Shown here: in pieces, positions 1-11,540 of the stretch
Numbering within the stretch: position 1 is the stretch's first letter
Layout of the letters: each line of letters opens with the position of its first letter
Assembly: GCA_023634235.1 (NCBI GenBank)
Contig: JAMKCF010000009.1
Location: 3,348,001-3,412,000, forward strand
Origin: Pisaster brevispinus
Lineage: Eukaryota > Echinodermata > Asteroidea > Forcipulatida > Asteriidae
DNA length: 64,000 bases
Direction of reading: 5' to 3'
Translations under genes and position numbers: made by a program
Notes under the pieces: model-generated
Told to the model about the DNA's origin: nothing
Seen by the model: the letters and a program-made list of their open reading frames with translations, nothing else
The model's database searches: none

Positions 1-1285
1 CCATCCAGCAAAAAAAAAGAAAAACCACACAAAAACCAACAAAAAAAAACCCCTGATTGGGTGCAACTCATAGGCGTGGTTTGTGGGAAGGTTGGTAAAA
101 TGATCATTACTGAAAAAGTACCAAAGGCAGACCACTGTTATTATGTAACACCCAACCAAAAGCCACGAAGTATATTGGAACATTTGAGTAATTTGTGTAT
201 TATAATAAAACGATGGCAAAAGTCACCCGGCGACCAGTTATTTATTTGTTTTTACACATCATCTTTAATCTCTGCAAAGGCAATTCTGCATTGTACCATG
301 GAGGTAGATTGTACCTAGTAACATTTAAATATTGGCTAAACGTGGCCAAAAAAGTGAACATTAAACTACATTGTATTTGCAAACTGTTTTCATTCGTAAA
401 CTTTTGACCTGACAGTGTTGTAAATTTTCAGCAAAAGTGTGAAAAGGTTGAAATTTTGACACAATTTAAAGAAGCGTCCACTTACTGAGTAGGCCTAGTT
501 GAGCATCCAAATCCTCAAAGGACATTTAAAACAAACACCAGTTTCGATACTTATTAAATGTAAACACAACAAAAGTTTAATGTTTCAAAATTGTCTTTAC
601 CTTTATTCATCAATAGTCACAAGTAAAACTATTATAACAATTTTTTTTTAAATTGTATTTCTTTATTTTTTTATAATAAAAACAAAAGTTGGCCGTTTCG
701 AGAAAAAGACAATTCTGTCAACATGCAAATAAATGCTTTGCTAGGTCAGATTTTTGGCCGGTCAGACCCCCAAAATTTGCTTTTATTGAGAAAAAAAACC
801 GCCAATCATAAGTGGCAGTTAATTAATTAAAAACCAAAAATTAATTTTCGTCTGGATTCTCTGACATTATCTTACGTCCCCTCTGCAGCCAAAGTACAAA
901 CAATTACTTTGCATGTTACGTGTATTAATTGTCCGTGGCATAAGCGAAAGGTTTGTATGTTTTTCGTCAGTATCATTCTGCCAAAATTCACTCACAGAGA
1001 AATGTATTTAAAAGAAAACTTTCGGCGAAAATTGGGCCATCCAACTTTACAACGTGCTGTTTGAAAATTCTAAAAGTTGATACTTCCAAACATTGGTCAT
1101 TGATTCCATACATAAATAAACAATTTCGTATTATTTAACTCAAGTAAATTTCGGTGAAAAGGTTGGGGAAAGTCAAAAACAATTTTGCTGCCTTCAAAAT
1201 TCAACCAACAAAATTTATTTTTTAGGGGTATCTACAATTGATGAATAGCGCCACCCCCTCTCTGTGTTGGGGACTTGATGAAATG
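1..1285. other. Upstream noncoding region
   Basis: AT-rich sequence with many A and T runs. Short open frames here show no recognisable protein and no conserved splice-linked coding. It probably holds upstream regulatory DNA of the GTF2A1 gene in its last few hundred bases; nothing else can be supported. Confidence 0.5.
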
Positions 1286-1293
1286 TATAAAAG
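1286..1293 (+). promoter_or_regulatory. TATA box of GTF2A1
   Basis: TATAAAAG lies 129 bp upstream of the GTF2A1 start codon. A start of transcription about 30 bp downstream would leave a 5' UTR of roughly 100 nt. The match to the metazoan TATA consensus is seen directly; its use as a promoter is inferred. Confidence 0.55.
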
Positions 1294-1414
1294 CGCAGTG
1301 CAACAGTGGCACACTGGCTTCGGGGAAGCCCACATACGAGAGAGTCGGTTGTAGGAAACAACAATCTTTTACGGCTTATTTTCCTTCAAATTTCGCCGTG
1401 TTTTGCTTATAAAC

Positions 1415-4400
1415 ATGGCTAATTCGCAAGCAGTGGTAATGTATACGATTCTGAATTTTAATGAACTACATGTATCTGTTTACATTGGCTTTAATTTGCA
1501 CAAATATGTTTGGGAGGGTTACAATTTGTACGAAAGCAACCATATAATTCTCCATTTAAACGACGAAGTCTAGCCATCTTAAACTAAAATCACAAAATAA
1601 AACACTTCATAATTTCCCACCTTTTTCAGTACAAATTATATAAGTCTGTGATCGATGATGTTATACTCAATGTTCGAGAGGCCTTTCTCGACGAAGGAGT
1701 TGACGATCAAGTACTCCAGGAGCTTAAACAGGTGAGATATGAACGATTATTCAAGGATGTAATCATTAAAGTTCGCAATAATTTGGCCGACGCGATTTAC
1801 ACATACCCCGTTGGATGATCGTCACTTTCTCCGTGTGCTGTGTGTACCGTGCGCGTCCGTGCACCCGCACACACAACCTTTGTCGTTGAAATAAGCAATC
1901 GCTGTATTTTTGCCCAAAACAAAGGCACAAGTTTCTTTCCGTCAGTCTTGAAAATTCCACATTGTGACACTCCATCACATTCCAAGCATCATACAGTTCA
2001 ATTTGACCCTCAAATTAGCGGCATTTGTGGCGTATAACGGGTTGTTTTAGTCCATATGGTGGTAGATCTTTTGTGTGTGAGTGGCTTTCTTCCGTCTGTC
2101 AGGACGACAGAGCGCTGTCTGCCATTGCTCCTCCATGGCAGAGCTCTCTTGAAACCCAGATATTTGCATATGCAAGTGTATTTATAGTTCATCTCTCATT
2201 TGTCAATGATGTCACTGACAACCAATCATATGCTCTCAGTGTGCATAAAATATTAACTGCCTTTATGAATATTTAGTGAGAAAACAGGAAGCTGGCCACA
2301 GTGGTATTTTGGGTTCCCGAATGATACCATTAACAAAATAGGGGAGTGGTGTTTTACATCCACTAAATTAATTTCAAACATGGTTCAAATGATGTTTCCC
2401 CCATAAAATGTATGGTACATTTTCATTAAAAAAATCAAAAACTAATCTGTGATAGCAGTTTTAAGAGTGAAAAATTCATTACTTGTCAAGTGATGGAACA
2501 ATAGCAATGCTGGTTTAAAAACAAAATATTTTTACTTGAAAACTTTGTAAAACAAACTTTTTACTCGAAAACTTAAAACAAATTTTACTCCAAATTTTAG
2601 TGCCTTCAGTGTATTCAACATTTTATTTTTATTCTACCACAAATGTGGGAAGGGTGTCCTGTTTAATTTAGAAGGAGGAAACTGTGGCGCATTTACAGTG
2701 TGTATCCCCTATCAAAAAATGGTGCAGTCCAACGGTCCTTTACTGTCTATTAATCCAGAGCAATGCTATTTTGGTTGATATTTGACATAGCAGTCGGCAT
2801 GCAGCTTACACTATACAGGGAGTACCATAGTGCTATGAGCTATAGACCGTGTGAGTCTCGCGATGAAAAAGTTGTTATTGACTTGCGGACACCTCTGAGC
2901 CATCAGTAATGGAAAATTAACACGGGTGCAACTTTGTGGGATTTTCATTTTTGTCAATTCACTCTTTTCCTCCCCCGAAAAAACATATTAGAGGAATGAT
3001 TTAAAACTCATTACAAAAAGTAGCAGCCTGCTTGAGTTTGCATGCATGCATCAGGGATCACGATGATTGCCTTTAGTTGCAATACCTACAGGCTTAACGT
3101 AAAAGCAGAAATAAAGGTCGACTTAAAAAAAAACCACTATTCTTCCAAGATATGCAAAATTATTAACAGTTAAAAAATTGTAAATCAAAATTGTATTTAT
3201 TCAAACCATATTCAATTGAAAAAATAAATAAAAAACAGCACAGTACAAGTACTTTTCATGAATCACTTGCCACAATACTTGCTGTAGCTGCTATACCAGG
3301 TGCTCCGAAGTCCAGATTCTCGCGAAAACTTGTACGCTCTTGAGGTCAACTTACACAGTCTTGAACTAAAGAGTATTAAACCTAAACTATATTATTTCAA
3401 AGCCCTCTCGACAAAGTTATTGTTTTTTTTGAGATGTTAATTCTCTTTAAAAAAGATTTGTATTCTCATAATGGTGACACTGAATTTGGTGATTGTCACT
3501 TAGTAGAACTTTTAGTAAACACTTAACACATAATATAGGCCTTAAAGTATATTAGTTGAAGATTAATCATTTCAGTGGCTGTTTGAAAAATACTTCTGAC
3601 AGCCAGTTTCTTCAGCATACTGTCCAAGGGATCATCCTCCTCCACATTCTCCTCGCCTTCTTCGCTTTTCAGGAAACAGCGGTTTTTTGAAAAGCAATTC
3701 AGGAATTTAAGCAAAACTTGAAAACATGTTGTCCAGAGTTGCTATGAATTTCAAAATTGGGCTTTCAATTTGCTCATTGCTGACTGAAAATACATTTACA
3801 TTACATGTCAATAGCAAATAATAAAGAGTGTCCGTCTGTCCTAAGGACACCTGGACAATCTTTTCACAAACGAGAAAGAATGAGTTGGGTCTTAGCAAGA
3901 TTATAAACATTTGTTAAAAAAAACCAAAAAAAACCCAGAAATAACATTGCTTTCTGAACATCCCACTTGATTTCTTCGTAGATATGGATGAACAAGTTGA
4001 TATTGACGAAAGCAGTGGATCCAACACCACAACCACTCCCACAGGCAGAGTCCAACCGCCAGTCTAGGGGCCAGCATTCCCGCAGCAATGTATCCTCTGG
4101 TGCATCACACATGCAGGCTCAGATGCAGTTACAGGCGGTGGCGGATGCACAGCAGCGAACAGCAGCGAGTAGGGCCACAGTTACACAGCAACAGGGTAAA
4201 TTATAGTGATCAGGATTACTTCATACTTTTAACGATGTTTGAGTGAGTGACTGGGAATCCTTCCTCGTTCTAACAAAATCTAACACCATACGGTGACTCA
4301 ACATCCAAACTGTAGGACTCCGATTTATGCCTGATCCCAAAGGGGGTGGAGTTTGGGGGGGTGGACTCAGTCAACGTTGGTACTTTCTCATTCAAGAAAG

Positions 4401-7400
4401 ATTTTTACGAGTGTGTGGAGCTCCTTCACAACAGCCATACACTAGTGCACGACTGTACGCTCTGTGTTATTCTGACCTTCCAGTTCTTCAGATTTCACAC
4501 CGAGCGTGGTTTAGAGAAAATTTTCTTTTACTCTTTTTTTTTAACACGGTGTAACTTTTCATTCATGTACCTCTATTTCCATTTATTAAAAAAAATACAG
4601 TACAACTCAATACAAGCATTTCAGCCATTGTTATGATTAGATTGCTATGATTGGTTAGATTCCTTTGATGATTTGTCATAAAAAAAATTCATTTGGGAAA
4701 GCATTTCAGCCACTTCCTAAGTTCACACTTACATGTACCTGGCAGTAAGCAACTGATACCAGCTAAATATGTATTATATTCTATTGTTGCCTTTTCACTA
4801 TCCAAAACACCATTGGGTTTTTTTCTCCCTTCAGGCAACCAGCCATTCCAGATAACGGGTGCAGCTACACAGCAACTAGTAAGTAATTAAAAAAGTTAAA
4901 CTTGATCAGTTTTGGGAAGAATAAAATTCTTGCCAGTTCTCAAGTTTCAAGAAACATGTACTTGAAGGAACGGTACCGGTATACAGAACGTGTACAATTT
5001 TGGTGGGGTTGTTAGATTTTCACCCAATCTATGCTTGTATGTTTTAAATCTTCATGTTCAAAATTTGTGACAATGCTGTTTTATTTCAAAAAGCATGCCA
5101 AAGGCTGCGCAATTCTTGTTAAAATTCGGTTCGAATTACTTTGGCCTAATGTCTGTAAAAAAAAAATTAAAAAAACAGTATCTCGCATAATCAGGAGTGA
5201 TTACAAGCCAAACTTATGCAGTCTATTTTCCACGCAGTCTGTTCCCAGTCTGCATTGTCCCATTCGGTAGCACATTGAAGGGCAATTGAAGATTGATGAT
5301 TTTTTTTTCTGACTTTTACCAAATTACCAGTACTGCAGGATGTCTTCAGCTTTGTTAATAGCAGTTAGTCTGTTTTTCATCACCAGGCAAAGCTTTGGGT
5401 GGATTGGTTAAGATATCTTTATGACTGTCTCAATTTCTACATGGTTGTGTAGCTCTTATGCAGTCTGTATTATTTCATTATGCTAATTACTGTCGTTGGA
5501 GGTCTATATGTACACATCTTTTTCTTCTCTTTTTGTGTTTGCAGAGTTCGCCCGCTGCCGCAGCAGCTCTTGCCTTTCAACAAGGTGTGCTCCAATTACA
5601 ACATCCATTGACATCCTTGCCCGCTGGACTCACATTAGCACAGCCAGGTAAGATCTAGCATTGTACATTTGGGATATCTTCAGAAATAATGTAAGTTAGC
5701 CCTGCTCGCCTACTAACAAACCTCATTTGGGATTGATTTAACAATAATAATAATGACTTATTGTATATCGCCAGTATCCACCAAGAAGTTCATGGCTCTG
5801 GCTTCAATAAAAAAAACTCATACAAAATATTTAAAATTTGTATGTATATCCACCCCTTGATCATAATTGTTTTATAAATAATAATAATACACAGTTCTTA
5901 TAATTTATAAAGCTTTATCACACGGGAGGGCGTGCGGAGCTATGTTCAAAATATACGACACATTTATTTACATAGCACCATGAAACTGTTTACAAGGTGC
6001 TGCTTGGCGCATTCTGCAGCCAACCATACCAGAAAACACCCGGGCAAACCCGTTCCCTTAATGATACTTAAGAAATAATAAAATTTGGCACAACTTGGCA
6101 TACCTAAGTGTCTTTTATGAAGTCTATCAATTTTCCTTATTACATTTGTGTAACTTGTAGCGGTAACTCAGACGTTTCCAGCGTACACACTAAGCCAGCC
6201 ACAAGGAGGCTTACAACCCAGCTACCAGGCTGTGCTACCCAGTGGGCAAACGGTAATGATTCAACCTCCACCCCAGGTGTCTCAGTCACAACAAAGTCAG
6301 CAAGCAGGGGGAGCACAACCCACGATCAACATAACAACAGTACAGGTTTGTCATTAGCTTTACTCAAGTACTCAGGCATGCTCAGAAGCTCCTTGAAATC
6401 TATAACTTCAGGGGTTACTAAAAGATGGAATGCTATCATTGCAACATACCTCCTAAGATATGAATCCCAGTTTCAGACTTTTTCATCAGCAATGACTCTC
6501 ACCCCTGTAATATTTAGGTCTGTTTTTATTTCTGGAATGGAAATTTGAATTTCTCTTTGCCTGTAAAAGTGTTTCTGTTCTTGTTTAGTTTTATAATTGT
6601 TAAGTAGCTTGTGGGTCTTGGAATTTTTAGTTTTTGTTAAAAATGTATATGATTGATTTATGCAGGCGCGTGTACTCCAGCAAGTGGACGGAGCGAACGA
6701 TACTTCCGATGAAGAGGATGATGACGATGATGACGATGATGACGATAATGAAAATGACGACGATGAAAATGAAGACAATGATGATTATTCTCATGATGTA
6801 GAAGAGGTTCGTAGTATTTTAGAAAACTACTCCAAAATCTTATACATGTGGATTTCTATCTTAAAGGGCTTCTGTTAACCCAAACCACCTCTAGTGATGT
6901 CAGTATTCGGCTTTTACCAGAATTGCGTTTTTTAAATATTTTTCCCCAAAGAAATCTGGCGCTCCGTCTTTAATCAGGCCAGGAACAAATTCCTTTACAG
7001 CACATGCTCAGAGAGATAGTCTTGGTTATCAAGATAGAAAAATCTTATCAAGATAACAAAAATTGTCAATGCAATCACTGAATGCGTTACTATATTTCAT
7101 TGGCAAAGGAGATTAGGGCCAGTATATAAACGCCATAATGTGCAATTGGCATCATTGAGAGAGTTTAATATTCGTATCTGATTGAATGATTGGATTTTCC
7201 TTTGTCCATAGAAACCACTAAATTCCGATGATGATGTCAGTGATGAAGATCCTGCAGAGCTTTTTGAGACTGAAAATGTAGTTGTGTGTCAGTATGACAA
7301 GGTAAGACTAAAGGCCAGTCAATTTTTCAACGATGGTAGTTTGAGCCGCTTCAAATGATGCAACAAACTCAGTAGAAAGAACCTACATGTAAGCTCTTCT

Positions 7401-7951
7401 AGACAAAACAAATTCAGATCTATCCAAAACTGAGACTGAAAATTTGTATTGTTTCGTATTATAAGAAAAACACTCCATGCAATGTGTCGTATTCAAGGAG
7501 AGTCAGTTTGACATGCCATCTGGATCTCTCTAGAAAAAAAACAACTTGGACAGCCACTTTTTTTAAGAGATGTTGCATTCACCCCATGGAGAAAAAAGAC
7601 GTCAGTCAGCACATTGGCTTCCAAACACACCCCAAAGGAAAATACATTTTCTTGGATGAAAGCTGCCCATTTGTTACATTGTGTTTTTATAGAAATCTTC
7701 GGGATAGAAATGAATGATCTCATCCAAAAACCATTGATAAATCATAGGTTAAACCCTTTCCATGTGTCATGACACTCGTCTGAATCATCCTTTCGTCTCT
7801 ATCATCCTTTCGTCTCTCTCTACCTCTCCCCTCACTTTAACAGATCAACAGAAGTAGAAATCGCTGGAAGTTTCATCTTAAAAATGGCATCATGAACGTG
7901 AAAGGTCGAGACTACATCTTCTTTAAGGCTGGAGGGGATGCTGATTGGTAG
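1415..7951 (+). CDS. GTF2A1: Transcription initiation factor IIA alpha/beta precursor, nine exons
   Basis: Large-subunit precursor of TFIIA, the nuclear general factor that stabilises TBP on TATA DNA. Coding exons: 1415-1435, 1630-1731, 3982-4195, 4835-4878, 5545-5647, 6161-6345, 6666-6806, 7212-7301, 7844-7951. All have GT-AG borders and compatible phases, giving 335 aa (human 376). Residues about 8-54 form the N-terminal helical domain (YKLYKSVIDDVILNVREAF, then NKLILTKAVD). The middle (about 55-223) is a Gln/Ala/Pro-rich spacer. Residues 229-232 are QVDG, the Taspase-1 cleavage consensus, predicting a cut after Asp231 into alpha and beta chains. An Asp/Glu tract (about 238-262) follows. 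The C-terminal beta-barrel (ELFDTENVVVCQYDK ... WKFHLKNGIMNVKGRDYIF) ends in DADW. The start codon is chosen because MANSQAV leads straight into the conserved helix. Confidence 0.96.
1732..3981. other. GTF2A1 intron 2
   Basis: A 2.25-kb intron, the longest of the gene. No transposon with clear ends was recognised. On the - strand at 3523-3714 there is a short open frame with an acidic, coding-like segment (EEGEENVEEDDPLDSML). It has no recognised family and no support from splice sites, so it is not called as a gene. Confidence 0.6.
6400..6512 (+). repeat. Dispersed repeat in GTF2A1 intron 6, copy 1
   Basis: The segment reads approximately TTGAAATCT, then GGGGTTAC, then CAGTTTCAGACTTTTTCATC, then CACTCTCACC. 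It is matched in the same order at 9975-10085. The two copies are diverged, and the 3' boundary is not sharp. Confidence 0.5.
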
Positions 7952-9959
7952 TCTCCTCTCCAGGAGTTCACTGTGCAATCAGGTGATGTAGCTTGCTGCA
8001 CCCTAATGATGATTGACTGAATTTGACCACTTACTTCTGGATCTTGCATTTATGCGTTTGTCGACTTGGAAGACAAATGGGTTTTTGTTCGTGTTTTGTT
8101 TTGTTTATCTTGTATGCTCTAGGAATCACTGAAGTGAGCCATTACATTTTGCTGAAGATATGAGATGGGCAAGTCCAAAATTAAAACTAGCTCAATGGAT
8201 TTTCTTTGGGCTTTGGGTAATTGTTAGAGCCAGTTTGTGTGAAGCGGGTGTAGCTTTTGCTGGAATTGAGTCACACTTGACTTAACACCAGGAGTGGGAA
8301 ATCAATCTTTTCATCTGATATGTCTAATTTATGTTAAATGATAAAGGTGATCACAAAATTTTTGGATTACTAGGTACAATTTATTGTTCTCATCTTTTTC
8401 TTCTTCTTTTTTTTTTTTTGGGGGGGGGGTGAACATCTTAGTGGTTTAGAGTGAACTACCTTTGTGTGGCTAAAGAGAGAGAGAGAGAGCAGATATTTTT
8501 CCAGAGACAAATCATTATAGAAGAATATCAGGAAAAGTTTAATAAAAGATTAATAGATTCTAACTTTTAAAAATCAGAGTGTATGTAAAATGAAAGTGAC
8601 TGAGAAAGGAAGACAATTGTTTTTTGACGATCTTAAAAGTAAACAGAACAAAACTGTTTTTTACACGATGATTTTTTCCAGTAAATTTCAAGTAATGTTT
8701 TTTTCGTAAACCAATATAATTGGGTATATTTCTTTGGGTGTCAAAGTCTTATATACCACACCCTCTAGGGTCTTATAATGTGTAGCAGCACATAACTATT
8801 ATTGCTAAAAAGGATGTAGAAACCTAACAGCCAGTATTTTAAATTGTGTGTAACTGTTAACTTGTTTAATTTGACAATGTGCTGTCATGTTTTTAAAGGT
8901 ATGCCACCATGCACTATGTCACATGTCGTTATACACCAGTAAGTTGGTATTACTTGGTAATCTGGTACAACTCAGAAACTCGGTGCTTTGTGTTCATAGT
9001 GGGGATTAATTTTAAAATCTCAAACATTGTTGGTTTTTGAAGATGTTGGTACTTCTTTGAGAAGTTTGCCATTTTACCTTGGAAGAGGAATTTGGTGAAT
9101 TTAAAATGTCCAGTTAAACGTGGAATATTCTTTTTCAGGGATGTTTAAGTATATTCACTTAATACTTAATTTGGATCAGTGAAGTTTTAAAGTTAAGTTT
9201 GACCCCTGGCGTGCGCATTATACTGAGATTAAGCTTTATTCTGTAAATAAGATGTCAATGAGTCTAACATTCTCACAAAAGGCTTCATTGCTGAAGGGTT
9301 TTTATGCACAGGAGTTTTGTGAGAAATAGTTTATCTGCCTGTAAAAAAATGTCAGCACCTTGGGTATGAAAGTTTGTCCGGAAGTCCTCGGCTTTACACA
9401 AGCAGTGAACAGAGAAGTACAGGCTCAACTTCAGGGTTTGAAGAGTATTGATTATCATATGTCACGATGTATGTCATGTTTCATGTTGGAAATAACAATA
9501 ATGAATGCTGATTCTTGTCACACCAAAAAGGGGTCTGACTATTTTTTCCTTTAGCCTAGGTTTGGTTTACATTGATTTAAATTGGAGCAAGACAAAATGG
9601 CAGCGTAGTTTTAAGCTGCTTTCTCATAGGGACATTTGATCTCATTTGGCCCTCAACAGAACATGAGCAAGTGTGCCTGGCAGAAGGTTGTGAGCAGTCA
9701 ACTAAAAATCAACTAAATCTTGCTGAAGATTTCTCAGACATGTATTATAAGTAATGTACAAAATTGAGAAAGTGAAGAACAATTGTTGCAACAAAAGAAC
9801 TACAGTTGCACATTACTGATAAAAACGTAGTCACAAATATGCTTTTTTATTTGGCAAAGCGGCTCACTGAAATCAGCTGAAGGAATAAGCTTCAAACAGA
9901 GATGTGAAATTTCAGACTGTTATGTCAGATAAGAAATCCCACCCTTGAATGCACTTCTG

Positions 9960-10090
9960 AGGACGCTGATCCCAAAAGCTCATTGAAATCTAAGGGGTTA
10001 CAAAAAAGTGGAAATGGGATCATTTCAACGAACCATTTAGATCCTAGTTTCAGACCTTTTTATCAGCAGTCACTCTCACCACAGATCAAA
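9960..10090 (+). repeat. Dispersed repeat, copy 2
   Basis: Shares ordered blocks (TTGAAATCTAAGGGGTTAC, TAGTTTCAGACCTTTTTATC, CACTCTCACC) with the intron copy at 6400-6512. The family is not named; it is shorter than 150 bp and carries no visible terminal inverted repeats. Confidence 0.5.
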
Positions 10091-10377
10091 GCACTTAAAA
10101 ACTAAATACTGTATAGTTTGATTTCACTCATGGGATAATTATGGATTTCTTTAGTCAGTTGTTCAGTTTGAAAAGATGTTTTTATTTTCTTCCTTTTGAC
10201 CTTGTAAGCAAGGCGGGTTTGCTTTGGCTGGTGCTTGCATAATATGTAGCCCTTTCTCTCATAATGTAACTCATACCATTTTAAGCTTTTGTGAGTACAA
10301 GTCTTTGTTCAGTTGGGCTATTTTGCTAGTAATACCCAATGTTTTTGTGACTTGATCATTTCATTTAACTAAGATTA

Positions 10378-10383
10378 AATAAA
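10378..10383 (+). terminator. Candidate poly(A) signal of GTF2A1
   Basis: AATAAA on the coding strand, 2.4 kb after the GTF2A1 stop codon. Whether the 3' UTR reaches this point is inferred only from the lack of a better-placed signal and of any gene in between. Confidence 0.3.
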
Positions 10384-11540
10384 GAACACCAGATGAGTGT
10401 TATTAATGCACAATAAGGTATAAAGATGTATAATTGAAATGACATTAAAATATGGTGACGATGAGCTAGGTTACAGTTGTCATTATTCTGTCGAGAATTT
10501 CACTTGATTTAGAATGAAGATTTAGGAGCGCAAACACCAGGGAAATGATTTGGTCCACCTGACCAGAAACATTTCAGACAGTTCCTTCGCTCTGTGAAGG
10601 AAATCAAACTTTTGAGATTATTTATGATGAAACGGTAAAAATAAATGTAGTCCTGCCAATGTTGTTGGTCTCGAGACCGGTCTCCCCAATGGACCTCCAG
10701 GTCTCATTTTCGGACTATCGGGTCTAAACGACAACAATGCCTTCTGCTGAATTTCAGGTTCAGTTTACCAACCCAAGTGCAAAGCTAATACCGTCGAATA
10801 AACATTTCCTTCATCCCAACCAAACCTTAGCTGGAATGACTTTCACTTTCAACTTTCTTTAGTCAAACTTCCCATTTTTTTTAAAGGAAATCCCCCAAAG
10901 GTTTGGATCCAAACATTTAAGGGGCTTGGACTTTAGTTTAAAGAATGTGAGTAAAATGGGAAAAACACCCTATTTTTTCCCATATTCACAACTTACTGGG
11001 AAAGGAAAAAGTGGTTAAAAGTTTACTCTTTTCATAATCATGTCAGGCACTACTACATCCAGAGCTCCTCAGATGCTTGTTTTTTAAAATAATATTTAGT
11101 ACTTCCTTCCACCAAATTTCTAACTAGAATAGGAGTAGCATTTTATGGTATACAGTAAAACTAGAAGCGTTTAAATAGCTGCAGATTGTTGACTTTGTGT
11201 ATTTCCTCCTTCAGACGGTTTCCCTCCCCCCGCCCCCCCCCCCCCCCACCCGCCCCCTCTCCACAGCTAGCTAGTACACACCCCCACACTCGCGCTATAT
11301 CGTCCGCATGGTGGTCACGTCACGTGCACACGAGAATGAATTTGATCAGAGACTAGACCTCCCCCCGCGATGTGCATCATGATGTCATGTGCGCTACGGT
11401 ACGTGCTACTGTTCTAACTAACTAGAGGCTAGCTACCGGGACTGACTAGAAACTGTATTACAGTATTACTGACTGTACTGGAACAAGTGCAAGCTGAACA
11501 GCACGGTTGTGGACAGTTATGTTCTTGAACTTATCTATGA

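Larger units (their letters stand above)
7952..11540. other. GTF2A1 3' UTR and intergenic region to SGPP copy A
   Basis: No protein gene seen. The first 2.4 kb probably contains the long 3' UTR of GTF2A1; the first good AATAAA downstream is at 10378-10383. There is a GA microsatellite near 8476 and a run of C with few interruptions near 11225-11250. A CACGTG E-box sits near 11322, in the probable promoter region of the first SGPP gene. Confidence 0.5.

Noticed and set aside
3523..3714. Small - strand gene in GTF2A1 intron 2
   Set aside because: Acidic, coding-like composition, but no family match, no start context and no splice support.
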